A program made the translations under genes and the position numbers. From Lachnospiraceae bacterium (GTDB lineage: Bacteria > Bacillota > Clostridia > Lachnospirales > Lachnospiraceae): a stretch of 64,000 bases of DNA. The notes beneath the pieces are model-generated. The model was not told the origin of the DNA. It did no database searches and was given only the letters and a program-made list of their open reading frames with translations. The stretch spans positions 62,001 to 126,000 of the forward strand of contig SVFF01000004.1 in NCBI GenBank assembly GCA_015057005.1, written 5' to 3'. The number at the start of each line of letters is the position of its first letter. Within the stretch, counting starts at the first letter, position 1. This document shows positions 8,509 to 18,975 of this stretch, piece after piece.

Positions 8509-10671
8509 TTATCTCTTGATCAAATATTTTCCTGCTGCGATTTCTTTCACGGAAGCATAGCCGGCAAGATCCAGCGCTATATTTTCAGGCTTCTGCACTG
8601 TCAGTTCAGTAAAGCCTCCTTCTACATTCTTCCATGCTACCGCAATGGTCTCACCCTCATGCACAGTACTTCCCTCAGCCCAGGTGATATGACCGCTCTC
8701 ATCAATCAGAGGACGGATCACCACACCATCTTCTGTATGGCGGATACCCAGCATCATGGAGTACATCCACTCACAGACAGCGCCAAAGGAATAGTGGTTA
8801 AAGCTGTTCATGGAAGGATTTTCCAGACCTACACCTACCACGTAACCGTTCCAGCGCTCCCAGATGGAAGTGGCACCATTGACAACGGGGTAACACCAGG
8901 AAGGATAATCCTTATTGGTAAAGATTTCATAAGCCAGATCATACTCTCCAAGCTCGCACAGCACAGGCAGCAGATACTTTACACCCACGAAACCGGTTGC
9001 CAGGTGATTGTTGTGGATCCTGATACGCTCCAGCAAATGAGGCTTGATCTCTTCCGCTGTCATAATACCGAAAACATAAGCCATTACATAGGCGGTCTGG
9101 GTATCACTGCTCAGCTTGCCGTTCCCCAGCAGATACTTGTCGCGGATCACCTTTTTGATGTCTTCGTACAATGCGAAGTATTTGTCTGCTTCGGGATCGC
9201 CGATAATGTTACCCATCTTGCCGATCAGGCGGGCACTGTTTGCCATAAAAAGAGTATTCAGATAAGGGGTATCAGTGGTCTCATTCACAGCCACCCAGTC
9301 ACCGTATCCGGTATTATAACGTACCAGTCCATCACTGGTATCCAGGCAGAACTGCATCCACTTTTTGGCAGCAGGCAGAATCTCCTTGATAAAGGAAGCA
9401 TCTTTATAAAAACAATAATGAGCATAAGGAATGATGGTAATCGCATCGCCCCATACAGACGCGCCGTGATGGCTGTCAAAATCAGATTCCACGCTGGGAG
9501 CCACTTCTTCCACCCAACCGCTTTCCTTCTGAGCATCCATCATATCGATCAGGAACTTTCTGAAGAAATCATGGCAGTCTGCATTGTACATGGCGGAATG
9601 GCAGAAAACTTGCGCATCTCCGGTCCAGCCCAGACGCTCATCTCTCTGAGGGCAGTCAGTAGGTACATTCACAAAATTACTCTTCTGGCTGCAGATAATG
9701 TTCTTAAACAGCTGGTTTACCACATCATCGGAGCAAGCAAAGGTACTGTGGAAAGGAATATCACTGTAGATCATGCGGCTGTTCACAGACCCGATCTCGC
9801 AGGATCCTTCTACTAAAATACCCAGATACTGATAGCCATGGAATGTCATGTAGGGCGCAAAGACCTGGTCTCCCTCTGCACAGATATATGTATCCGTCGC
9901 TTTGGCTTTACGCAGATTTTCCGTATAAACGCTGCCGTCATCGTTTAAAAGCTCGCCGTAGATAACAGTCAGTTTGGTACCGCTTACAGCATTCTTAATA
10001 AACACCTCGGGCACGCCGGCGTGGTTTCTGTCAAATCCATAAACCTTCCAGCCGGCCTGCTGGTGGAGATAGGTGCCGGGAAGGTTCTCTTTCTTTTTGG
10101 TCAAGGGACAAATAGCGGGCTCCAGTCTGTCAGTATAACCCTCGAAAACAGTTGCCTTTTCCCAGGCGCTGTCATCATAACCCGCTGCAGAGAAATCGCC
10201 CAGACCACATCTGCCATCCTGATTCTCACCATCATAAATGTCATTCTCACGGATGGCACCGAAAGCCGCCTTGAAAGTCTCATCAGAGCCGATGATCTCA
10301 GTTCTGCCATCCGCATATTCTACTTCTACTTCACACCACATCAGGGGCTGATTGCCATAATTCTTTGTGCCAAACCATGCGATGGTGCCGATTGCCCATC
10401 CATGTCCCAAAGTGAATGCCAAGGCATTGGTTCCGGTCTGAAGCTTATCTGTAATATCAAAAGTATAATAAGGGATTCTCTTGTGATAATTCACCCAGCC
10501 GGGAGTCAACAGATCCTCATCCAGTTCGCTTCCGTTACAGAAGCCTTTTACTATACCAAGAGCTGATAACTTTAATGTTACTTTTTCTACGGAACCGGTT
10601 AAATCCAGTTCTTTACGCACGTACAAAGCCTGAGCATGTTCTGCATGATATCCGATAAACTTTCCTTTCAT
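8509..10671 (-). CDS. GH78 alpha-L-rhamnosidase family protein (second)
   Basis: A 720-residue GH78 enzyme, a diverged relative of the one at 3906-6131. The acid-containing motif is PTDCPQRDERLGWTGD near residue 340, and the base-containing motif GATSIWERW near residue 605. The family is built of beta-sandwich domains followed by an (alpha/alpha)6 barrel. No signal peptide is present, so it is predicted to be cytoplasmic. Two unequal GH78 copies in one operon suggest different linkages or aglycones. It is followed by the kinase after a 62-nt gap and preceded by the TIM-barrel gene after 48 nt. Confidence 0.9.
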   Translation of the reverse strand: MKGKFIGYHAEHAQALYVRKELDLTGSVEKVTLKLSALGIVKGFCNGSELDEDLLTPGWVNYHKRIPYYTFDITDKLQTGTNALAFTLGHGWAIGTIAWFGTKNYGNQPLMWCEVEVEYADGRTEIIGSDETFKAAFGAIRENDIYDGENQDGRCGLGDFSAAGYDDSAWEKATVFEGYTDRLEPAICPLTKKKENLPGTYLHQQAGWKVYGFDRNHAGVPEVFIKNAVSGTKLTVIYGELLNDDGSVYTENLRKAKATDTYICAEGDQVFAPYMTFHGYQYLGILVEGSCEIGSVNSRMIYSDIPFHSTFACSDDVVNQLFKNIICSQKSNFVNVPTDCPQRDERLGWTGDAQVFCHSAMYNADCHDFFRKFLIDMMDAQKESGWVEEVAPSVESDFDSHHGASVWGDAITIIPYAHYCFYKDASFIKEILPAAKKWMQFCLDTSDGLVRYNTGYGDWVAVNETTDTPYLNTLFMANSARLIGKMGNIIGDPEADKYFALYEDIKKVIRDKYLLGNGKLSSDTQTAYVMAYVFGIMTAEEIKPHLLERIRIHNNHLATGFVGVKYLLPVLCELGEYDLAYEIFTNKDYPSWCYPVVNGATSIWERWNGYVVGVGLENPSMNSFNHYSFGAVCEWMYSMMLGIRHTEDGVVIRPLIDESGHITWAEGSTVHEGETIAVAWKNVEGGFTELTVQKPENIALDLAGYASVKEIAAGKYLIKR

Positions 10672-10719
10672 CGCTTATCTTTCTCCTTCTCCGTTTTATT
10701 GTTTTGCTTTTACATTTAT

Positions 10720-11670
10720 CTAGAGCTTCAATACTTCCTCTTCTCTCTGGCGGAAGTAATTTACACTGTCAAATACCAGTTTGTCCAGAATCTCCGGTGC
10801 CGTCTTTGCGTTCTGTGCCGGATAGGGATCTCCGCCGGGGCCAAGCGGTTCAGGAGTCACAAAGCATGCATCATCATTGTTATAGCCGATCAGATACAGC
10901 GCCATGATAATAGTATCAATATCCAGAGAACCGTCACCCAAAGCGCAGCGGTTGGTGTCAGCCATGTGAAGATTGGTCAGCATACTGCCGGCATCCCAAA
11001 GAGCCTTGGCGATATGGCTTTCTCCCACCAGCATATGATACACATCACCGTTGATGTGCTGCACGCCGGGATGATTCAGTCTGGAAATATAATCTTTTGC
11101 CTCCCGGAAGGTATGTACGATGCTGGTCTCAGCAGCGCGGATAGGCTCGATTGCTGCACGGATACCGTGTTTAACAAACACATCTGCCACTCTGGAAAGG
11201 CTGTCGATACTGCGGTCGATCTCACTGTCATCGTATTTACCCGGACGGCCAACTGCTGCAGGGCACACCAGCATATACTTGCCGCCTACCTTCTCCGTAA
11301 ACTCTGCTTCCCGCTTAATATAATCAATAGCCGCCTGGCGCTTAATATGACGATTGGAAGACAGGTCATTGTCAGCACTGAACATGCCGCAAACACCTGC
11401 AGCGGCAATTCCGTGTGCTGCCATAATCTTTTTCACAGTGTCCGCATCATAACCCAGATCCGGTCCGTAATGATTGCCGTGAAGTTCAATATAATGAATC
11501 CCAGCTTTCTCCAAACGCTCACAGGAAGTTTCAAAGTCCTCCAGACCAAATCCCCAGTTGCTCCAGGAAAATTTCAATCTGTTCTGAAAAGCCTCCGGTG
11601 CAGTACGTTTCTTTTCCAGAAATGCTTCCCGAATCGCCTGATTAATGATTTCAAAACGTTGATAACTCAT
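10720..11670 (-). CDS. TIM-barrel sugar isomerase/ketose 3-epimerase-like protein
   Basis: A 316-residue xylose-isomerase-like TIM barrel and the first gene of the rhamnoside operon. The metal-binding set of the D-tagatose 3-epimerase group can be followed: Glu in AAIEPIRAAETS, Asp in INGDVYHM, His in LHMADTNR (with the substrate-binding Arg) and Glu in TPEPLGPGG. This suggests isomerisation or C3 epimerisation of a free keto-sugar, but the exact substrate is not readable. The ATG at 11670 is chosen because GGAGG lies 8 nt before it; an ATG at 11685 would place the site inside the gene. It is preceded by an inverted repeat, likely a regulator site. Confidence 0.8.
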   Translation of the reverse strand: MSYQRFEIINQAIREAFLEKKRTAPEAFQNRLKFSWSNWGFGLEDFETSCERLEKAGIHYIELHGNHYGPDLGYDADTVKKIMAAHGIAAAGVCGMFSADNDLSSNRHIKRQAAIDYIKREAEFTEKVGGKYMLVCPAAVGRPGKYDDSEIDRSIDSLSRVADVFVKHGIRAAIEPIRAAETSIVHTFREAKDYISRLNHPGVQHINGDVYHMLVGESHIAKALWDAGSMLTNLHMADTNRCALGDGSLDIDTIIMALYLIGYNNDDACFVTPEPLGPGGDPYPAQNAKTAPEILDKLVFDSVNYFRQREEEVLKL

Positions 11671-11686
11671 AAATATATCCTCCATA

Positions 11687-11735
11687 AATATTATCGTATA
11701 ATACCCACATTGTAAATTACCTTAACGATAATATT
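11687..11735. promoter_or_regulatory. Inverted repeat upstream of the rhamnoside operon
   Basis: AATATTATCGT (11687-11697) and ACGATAATATT (11725-11735) are perfect 11-nt inverted arms 27 nt apart, immediately upstream of the operon start. TATAAT-like -10 candidates overlap the arms, but there is no good -35, as expected for an activated promoter. The AraC-family regulator encoded next door is the natural candidate to bind here. Confidence 0.55.
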
Positions 11736-11788
11736 ATAAGCTCAGACGGGCCATAAAAAAAGCTCCCATGTGAGTCAAAATTTTGTCC

Positions 11789-12748
11789 TTATTCGCCATC
11801 TTTCCTGTATTGTCTGGGCGTTATTCCGTATCTGTTTTGAAAGATCCTGTAAAAATAGCTGATATTGTCATATCCCACCTCCAGCGCAACATCTGTCACC
11901 GATTTATTCGTATTTCGCAAAAGATATGCAGCCTGGGTCAAACGCTTAATCTGAACCAACTCCGTGTATGTCTTTCCTGTCCGCTTTTTTATTTCCTTAG
12001 ACAGCCAATGGAAATCATAATGCAAAACTTCAGCCAGTTCTGTCAGTTCTCCATCCCGGTAATGATTATCTATGTAGCTTAATACAGAAAAGATCAATCC
12101 CGATTCTACTTTGGTGTCCGTTTCCAGTCTGTCCATGCAGTTCATCAACTGCAGAAAGAGGATTCCCATAGTGGCTTGGTTAATGCTGCGTCTGTTTGGC
12201 AGTTTATGCCAGAGCGACCAGATCAAATTTTCCACCAGATTCTGTACCGGCAGGATATCCGCCACTTTGAAATGCAGATACCCGGGAGCTTCCTTTTCAT
12301 TACGCAGACATCCTATAATAAAATCCCGAAGCTGATTTTCCTCCTCAGAAATCATAGTCAGACCATACTCAAAAAATTCAGGAAGGATAAAAAAATTCAC
12401 CGCAATATCATCCTCTCCGGCCGGGTAGATTTCCTGCGTTGCGCTCTGATTCAAAAACAACAATTCTCCGGGCTTAAGCACCACATCCTTTCCATTCACC
12501 ACATGATGCGTAGTCCCGGTACACATGTATATCACTTCAATAAAATTATGGATATGTCTGGGAAAATGTACAAAACGGGTATGGGGACGCACCCGGATCA
12601 ATTTGCCTTCATCCAGAAGTTTTTTGGCGTCAATTACATTCTGTTCATTGGACATATAAATATCTCTGTCAATTTCTCCGGAGCCATCCAGAATACGCTG
12701 TTCCTCCGGGGTGATCGCCTTTAATTCTCTCAGCAGTTCCTCTGTCAT
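11789..12748 (-). CDS. AraC-family transcriptional regulator with cupin sensor domain
   Basis: A 319-residue regulator. The N-terminal cupin-like sensing domain covers about residues 50-150, with FPRHIHNFIEVIYMCTG and a conserved LKPGELLFLNQ turn. The C-terminal AraC double helix-turn-helix spans about 220-317, ending in SYFYRIFQNRYGITPRQYR. It ends about 100 nt before the rhamnoside operon and reads in the same direction, so it probably senses the released sugar and activates that operon. An ATG directly follows an in-frame GTG; the ATG at 12748 has GAGGATAAAGTG before it. Confidence 0.88.
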   Translation of the reverse strand: MTEELLRELKAITPEEQRILDGSGEIDRDIYMSNEQNVIDAKKLLDEGKLIRVRPHTRFVHFPRHIHNFIEVIYMCTGTTHHVVNGKDVVLKPGELLFLNQSATQEIYPAGEDDIAVNFFILPEFFEYGLTMISEEENQLRDFIIGCLRNEKEAPGYLHFKVADILPVQNLVENLIWSLWHKLPNRRSINQATMGILFLQLMNCMDRLETDTKVESGLIFSVLSYIDNHYRDGELTELAEVLHYDFHWLSKEIKKRTGKTYTELVQIKRLTQAAYLLRNTNKSVTDVALEVGYDNISYFYRIFQNRYGITPRQYRKDGE

Positions 12749-12787
12749 CACTTTATCCTCACTTCAACCTCTTAACCCTCTGCCCTA

Positions 12788-13744
12788 TCAGCACGGTGTG
12801 TCATGATCCTCTCTGCATGCCAATTTCAAAAACTCCTCCATGGCACGGCTTACATATCTTCCGCTCTTCCAGTTAAAATACAGTCCTCTCTCACTGATAT
12901 CCAGGGGCAGCTTGTAATAAACCACATTGGGGTTCTCAGGCACCATGCGCACCAGCGTATCGCCGATAAAGGAAATGCCCAGGCCGGAACTGGTAACATT
13001 ATAGGAGGTCATCTGCTGGTCCAATTCCAGCACGATCCTTGGGGCAAAGCCAAAGGACCTGCAGATCTTTACCGCACGCCTTCTGGTATCATTGTCCGGT
13101 TTCATCAAGATAAAGGGCTCCTCTGCAAAGGCCTCCAGGGGCACTGACTCCACTTCCGGCTCCAGAAACCTTCCGCTGCGGATCTCTTCCTGACTGATCT
13201 GCAAGTTTTCCATTTTCTGATTGATTTCAAAGGCTTTGGGCACAGCCAGCAGCAGATGTTCCTTTTTGTAAAGCATTTTCTCAAACAGTTTTTCATCCTG
13301 CACGCCATAGTCCAGCATCATATCCACATCTCCGTCCTGAAGCTTTCCGGCCAGCACAGCGGACCGCTCCTCCATAAGCACCAGCTCCACCTGGGGGTAT
13401 TTATGGGCAAATTCGCTCATCAGCGTGGGAAACACCCAGGAGGAAAACAAGTTACTGCCTCCCAGGATCAGTTTGCCGGTCTTTAAACTTCCCCAATTGT
13501 TCACAAAGTTGTAGAAATCACTTTGCACGGACAGAATCTGCTCCACCGACTGAATATACTTCCGTCCAAGTTCCGTCAGCCCCAGGGGCTTAGTGCTGCG
13601 GTCAAAAATAGGGTAGCCCACCTTTTCCTCCACACGCTTTACCGTAGCGCTTAAGGACGGCTGTGAAATGAACATCTTTTTCGCTGCCCTTGAAAAACTT
13701 TGCTCCTTATAGACCTCGTAAACATACTCCATTCCTTGAAACAT
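12788..13744 (-). CDS. LysR-family transcriptional regulator
   Basis: A 318-residue LysR-type regulator with an N-terminal winged helix (SFSRAAKKMFISQPSLSATVKRVE) and a periplasmic-binding-like effector domain from about residue 90. The ATG at 13744 has AAGGAG 6 nt upstream and is preferred over one at 13774. It is divergent from aspA, the classic arrangement for a LysR regulator and its target, so it probably controls aspartate ammonia-lyase. Its effector is unknown. The intergenic region contains an AAAT-n-CATATG-n-ATTT dyad next to the aspA -35. Confidence 0.85.
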   Translation of the reverse strand: MFQGMEYVYEVYKEQSFSRAAKKMFISQPSLSATVKRVEEKVGYPIFDRSTKPLGLTELGRKYIQSVEQILSVQSDFYNFVNNWGSLKTGKLILGGSNLFSSWVFPTLMSEFAHKYPQVELVLMEERSAVLAGKLQDGDVDMMLDYGVQDEKLFEKMLYKKEHLLLAVPKAFEINQKMENLQISQEEIRSGRFLEPEVESVPLEAFAEEPFILMKPDNDTRRRAVKICRSFGFAPRIVLELDQQMTSYNVTSSGLGISFIGDTLVRMVPENPNVVYYKLPLDISERGLYFNWKSGRYVSRAMEEFLKLACREDHDTPC

Positions 13745-13801
13745 TTGATTCTCCTTCAAACCATAACTTTGCATTTATATTAAACATAAAATCATATGTA
13801 T

Positions 13802-13830
13802 TTGATTATATTGTAACTCTTTTTTATAAT
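13802..13830 (+). promoter_or_regulatory. aspA promoter with adjacent dyad
   Basis: -35 TTGATT (13802-13807), a 17-nt spacer and -10 TATAAT (13825-13830). Just upstream, around 13790-13803, AAATCATATGTATTT is a near-palindrome at the place expected for LysR activation from the divergent regulator. Confidence 0.65.
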
Positions 13831-13898
13831 AAAGACAACAGTTACAGCAACAAACTACATAGCAAAAAACATATAATATTCCAAGGAGGAAACAAACA

Positions 13899-15323
13899 AT
13901 GGAGAACTTAAATTACCGCGTAGAGAAAGATTCCATCGGTACCAAGGATGTACCCAGCGATCAGTATTATGGCGTACAGTCCCTTCGTGCAGCTGAGAAC
14001 TTCAACATCACCGGTCTGACCATGCACCCTGAAATCATCAACAGCCTTGCTTACATCAAAAAGGCTGCTGCTATCACCAACTGCGAAGTAGGTCTTCTGC
14101 CTAAGAACATCGCAGCTGCTATCGTTCAGGCTTGTGACGAGATCATCGCCGGCGAGTTCCATGACGACTTTATCACCGATCCTATCCAGGGTGGTGCAGG
14201 TACTTCCATGAACATGAACGCTAACGAGGTTATTGCAAACCGTGCAATCGAAATCCTTGGCGGCCAGAAGGGTGACTACTCTATCGTTCATCCCAACGAC
14301 CATGTAAACTACGGCCAGTCCACCAACGACGTTATCCCTACCGCAGGTAAGATGACCTCCCTTCGTCTGTTAGAGAACCTGAAGAAAGAACTGCTTCGTC
14401 TGAACGACGCATTCAAGCTGAAAGCCAAAGAGTTCGACCACGTTATCAAGATGGGCCGTACCCAGATGCAGGATGCAGTGCCTATCCGTCTTGGTCAGGA
14501 ATTTGCAGCTTACTCTATGGCAGTTTCCCGTGACCTCAATCGTATCGACAAGTCTATGGACGAGATGCGTACTCTGAACATGGGTGGTACTGCAGTAGGT
14601 ACCGGTATCAATGCAGACGAGCGTTACTTAAGAAGAATCGTTCCCAACCTGTGTGAAGTTTCCCATATGGATTTCTTCCAGGCATTTGACCTGATCGACG
14701 CTACCCAGAACCTGGATCCCTTCGTTTCCGTTTCCGGTTCCCTGAAGGCTTGTGCAGTTACCCTGTCCAAGATTTCCAACGACCTTCGTCTGATGTCCTC
14801 CGGCCCCAGAGCAGGTTTCGGCGAGATCAACCTGCCTGCTAAGCAGAACGGTTCCTCCATCATGCCCGGTAAGGTAAACCCTGTTATCCCTGAGGTAGTT
14901 AACCAGGTAGCATTCAACATCATCGGTAATGACGTAACCATTACCATGGCAGCTGAGGCTGGTCAGTTAGAGCTGAACGCTTTCGAGCCCATCATCTTCT
15001 ACTGCATCTTCCAGTCCATCAGCACCCTGACCCAGGCTATCAGAACCTTCATCGACAACTGTGTACTGGGCATCACCGCAAACGAGACCAGATGCCGTTA
15101 CTTAGTAGAGAACAGCGTTGGTATCATCACCGCTATCTGCCCTCACGTTGGTTACCAGAAGGCTGCTGACATTGCTAAGAAGGCAATCAAGACCGGCGAG
15201 TCCGTACGTACCCTGATCCTTCAGGAGAACCTGCTGACCGAGGCTGAGATGGAGCACATCCTGGATCCTTTCCAGATGACTGCACCTGGTATCCCCGGCA
15301 AAGACTTACTGGAGAACAAATAA
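13899..15323 (+). CDS. aspA: Aspartate ammonia-lyase
   Basis: Deaminates L-aspartate to fumarate and ammonia. The 474-residue protein belongs to the fumarase/aspartase superfamily, with the signature loop GSSIMPGKVNP about residue 320 and the conserved blocks YGQSTNDVIPTA and GRTQMQDAVPIRLGQEF. Full length for the family. The AAGGAGG ribosome site sits 9 nt before ATG. Codon use is strongly biased (few rare codons), which suggests high expression. It is followed at once by a strong terminator. Fumarase-type enzymes are close relatives, but the motif pattern and the 474-residue length favour aspartase. Confidence 0.92.
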   Translation: MENLNYRVEKDSIGTKDVPSDQYYGVQSLRAAENFNITGLTMHPEIINSLAYIKKAAAITNCEVGLLPKNIAAAIVQACDEIIAGEFHDDFITDPIQGGAGTSMNMNANEVIANRAIEILGGQKGDYSIVHPNDHVNYGQSTNDVIPTAGKMTSLRLLENLKKELLRLNDAFKLKAKEFDHVIKMGRTQMQDAVPIRLGQEFAAYSMAVSRDLNRIDKSMDEMRTLNMGGTAVGTGINADERYLRRIVPNLCEVSHMDFFQAFDLIDATQNLDPFVSVSGSLKACAVTLSKISNDLRLMSSGPRAGFGEINLPAKQNGSSIMPGKVNPVIPEVVNQVAFNIIGNDVTITMAAEAGQLELNAFEPIIFYCIFQSISTLTQAIRTFIDNCVLGITANETRCRYLVENSVGIITAICPHVGYQKAADIAKKAIKTGESVRTLILQENLLTEAEMEHILDPFQMTAPGIPGKDLLENK

Positions 15324-15341
15324 GTATCATTGATACATACG

Positions 15342-15369
15342 AAAGGCACCCACGATGGGTGCCTTTTTT
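15342..15369 (+). terminator. Rho-independent terminator of aspA
   Basis: An 11-bp stem AAAGGCACCCA / TGGGTGCCTTT with a CGA loop, ending in a run of six T. Confidence 0.92.
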
Positions 15370-15370
15370 G

Positions 15371-15737
15371 CCACCGAAATAAGCAAGTTTTTGGATGGAT
15401 TTTAAGACGCATGAATTTTAAAAAGCGGCGCCCGCAGTGAGACTGTCTGAGGACCGACAGGGCATTGGCAGAAAAACGCCGATAAATCTTTCCTGAAAAA
15501 AATATGATGTACCATTCAAGAGACGGACACCAAAATTGCTAAACTCACATACGTTCAGACATAGCAATTTTGGTGTCCGTCTCTTGAATGGTACATCATT
15601 ATTTTTCTAGGAAACATTTCTGGGGACGTTTTTTGCCAATGCCCTGTGGGTCTGAGTTTCGAACCAGGGCGCCTAATAGGCTCTTAAAATTCATGCGTCC
15701 ATAAACCCCCAAAAAGCTTGCGTATTTTGGTGGAAAC
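15371..15737. repeat. Fold-back repeat element, copy 1 (complete)
   Basis: About 367 bp that folds onto itself nearly end to end. Outer arms begin at CCACCGAAAT (15371) and end at ATTTTGGTGG (15723-15732 region). Next come GACGCATGAATTTTAA with its complement near 15682-15698, GGCGCCC/GGGCGCC, and CAGGGCATTGGCA/TGCCAATGCCCTG. The core is a perfect 38-bp stem (15504-15541 with 15562-15599) around a 20-nt loop, AACTCACATACGTTCAGACA. It lies between the aspA and guaB 3' ends. No open frame in it is credible. A second copy, over 90 percent identical by eye, starts at 63748. Confidence 0.92.
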
Positions 15738-15811
15738 ATGCCCTCCGGCGGATGCAGGATGGGGGCATGGAATATTTCACCAAGCCACCGCTTGTTATAT
15801 GGCAGCTTTCT

Positions 15812-17299
<1,488 letters not shown>

Positions 17300-17316
17300 T
17301 CAAATGATTTCCAATG

Positions 17317-17345
17317 AGTTTATCAGAGTTTCGTTATAGTGTCAA
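17317..17345 (-). promoter_or_regulatory. guaB promoter
   Basis: On the minus strand, -35 TTGACA (17345-17340), 17-nt spacer and -10 TAAACT (17322-17317), about 50 nt before the start codon. Confidence 0.75.
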
Positions 17346-17386
17346 CTGCTTTTTTGCTTTTTTATTACGCATATTTTGCGTCTGTA

Positions 17387-17881
17387 TCAATCCGTAAAAA
17401 CCTTTCTGGGAGCCACGTTCTTCAGGGTATTTACCATTTCCGCCGAGGGGCTGAGCACAACACGCTGACCACCTTCATAGTACATTACATAGCGTCTGTC
17501 AGGCTTCTGTGCCACTCCGATGCTGCAATCCTTTTCCTCCACCTTTCTGCCCTTGTAAGCGTCCAGACGGTGAGAAATATAGGGGGCAAAGATCTCCATT
17601 CTGCTGACCTCATAGGCACCCACTCTCTTTCTCTTGGATTTGCTCATAATCTTGTCAATGGTAATCTCTCTGTCGATATAGAGATACTCATACTCCACCT
17701 CGGTGCTCATTTTCAAAAAATATGCCCCCACCAGCGCAAGGATTGCCGGAATCCAGAACAAGGGAAATCCAAATCCCAAAAAGAACATCAATCCGGCAAA
17801 CACCAGCAGGAATACTTTCAGAGCTTTTGCAATGGGAGACTGTCTTTTGCTCACCAGGCATTCCACATATGTCTCATTCAT
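17387..17881 (-). CDS. Conserved membrane protein of unknown function
   Basis: A 164-residue protein with two closely spaced hydrophobic segments (about residues 20-57) and then a basic soluble domain. The soluble part has a YxYxYIDREI strand and a basic SKSKRKR stretch. From memory it resembles small proteins annotated DUF6106 in Lachnospiraceae; I cannot confirm this. AAAGGA lies before ATG. It is transcribed toward guaB, but guaB has its own promoter, so they need not be linked. No function can be assigned. Confidence 0.65.
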   Translation of the reverse strand: MNETYVECLVSKRQSPIAKALKVFLLVFAGLMFFLGFGFPLFWIPAILALVGAYFLKMSTEVEYEYLYIDREITIDKIMSKSKRKRVGAYEVSRMEIFAPYISHRLDAYKGRKVEEKDCSIGVAQKPDRRYVMYYEGGQRVVLSPSAEMVNTLKNVAPRKVFTD

Positions 17882-18006
17882 ATTTTAGTTTCCTTTCCTA
17901 ACATCATTTTATTTAATAATATAACATCTTTTCCCAACTTTCAAGAATCGCTTTGAAAAACAGAGTGATTTTATCCTTTTTTTAGATTCTGATTACAAGC
18001 ACTTCA

Positions 18007-18035
18007 TTGACATTCACCCCAAAAGACTTTATTAT
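18007..18035 (+). promoter_or_regulatory. Promoter of the 18098-18913 gene
   Basis: -35 TTGACA (18007-18012), 17-nt spacer, -10 TATTAT (18030-18035), about 60 nt upstream of the start codon. Confidence 0.7.
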
Positions 18036-18097
18036 TATAGAATATTGACAATCACCGATTCCATATTTGAAATCATGATAAGAAAGGCGAACCAACT

Positions 18098-18913
18098 ATG
18101 GCATTAATGGACGAATTTAAAGAAGAACGCGCATCCATCAAAAAGGAAAATTTCAAAACACAATTCCTTTATTTCTGGGAGTATTACAAATGGTATGTAA
18201 TCGGTCCCATTCTCGCGATCGCATTTATCATCTATTATATCTATACCAGCGTAAATGCCAAGGATACTGCATTTTACGCCGCCATGCTCAATACCACCGA
18301 GTACAACCCGCTCATCAACGAAAAGCTGGGCGTAGAAAAACCCACTTTGTTTGATCACGAGAACGACTTTATCAAATATATTGATCTCAACGAAGACGAA
18401 TACCGGGTAATGTTCGACACATCCATGCGCATCCATGACGATCCGGAGGAAAAGGAAACCTCCGAGGGTATTGAAAAGCTGATGACTTACCTGGGTGCCG
18501 GCGAAATTGACATATTGGTGACCGGTGCTGCAGATTTTGCCGATTACGCTTATGACAGTCACTTTTATGACCTTCGCGAAATCATGACCCAAGAACAACT
18601 GACCAAATATGAGCCTTATCTATATTATGTAGACGGCAGAATAGTGGAAGAAGTAAAGGTAGCAATGGACAATATGGACTACTCTTACCAACTGGTGGTA
18701 CCCGATCCCACCAATCCCGATGCCATGGAAGATCCTATTCCCGTAGGTATATATGTCCATGATTCCGAATACCTTTTAGATACTCTGATCTTCGAGGACT
18801 CAAAGGTCGCTATGGGTATCTATGCTAACGCCCCTCATATTGAAACCGCATTACAATATCTTGATTTCCTGCTTGACTTACCATACGAAGAGGCCGCCAA
18901 GCTGGCAGAATAA
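18098..18913 (+). CDS. Single-pass membrane protein of unknown function
   Basis: A 271-residue protein. The first 30 residues are charged (ALMDEFKEERASIKKENF), then one membrane segment (about 35-55: WYVIGPILAIAFIIYYIYTS), then a long acidic extracytoplasmic domain of about 215 residues. No lipobox, catalytic motif or repeat is seen. The gene has its own promoter and terminator, so it is monocistronic. The acidic character of the exported domain may suggest interaction with a basic surface or metal, but this is only inference. Confidence 0.7.
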   Translation: MALMDEFKEERASIKKENFKTQFLYFWEYYKWYVIGPILAIAFIIYYIYTSVNAKDTAFYAAMLNTTEYNPLINEKLGVEKPTLFDHENDFIKYIDLNEDEYRVMFDTSMRIHDDPEEKETSEGIEKLMTYLGAGEIDILVTGAADFADYAYDSHFYDLREIMTQEQLTKYEPYLYYVDGRIVEEVKVAMDNMDYSYQLVVPDPTNPDAMEDPIPVGIYVHDSEYLLDTLIFEDSKVAMGIYANAPHIETALQYLDFLLDLPYEEAAKLAE

Positions 18914-18921
18914 AAAGACAA

Positions 18922-18955
18922 AACGCTGAAGTCACCCACGACCTCAGCGTTTTTT
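18922..18955. terminator. Bidirectional terminator
   Basis: Stem AACGCTGA / TCAGCGTT with an inner GTC/GAC pairing and T-runs on both sides. It ends both the plus-strand gene at 18098-18913 and the minus-strand potABCD operon. Confidence 0.88.
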
Positions 18956-18975
18956 GTATTATTTCCGGACAGCAA

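Noticed and set aside
8659..9816. Plus-strand open frame of about 385 codons within the second GH78 gene
   Set aside because: It is a reverse-strand shadow; GH78 motifs are intact on the minus strand.
15738..15811. CATGCCC/GGGCATG hairpin between the fold-back repeat and guaB
   Set aside because: It could be the guaB terminator, but the loop is long and only three T follow, so I do not list it as a terminator.
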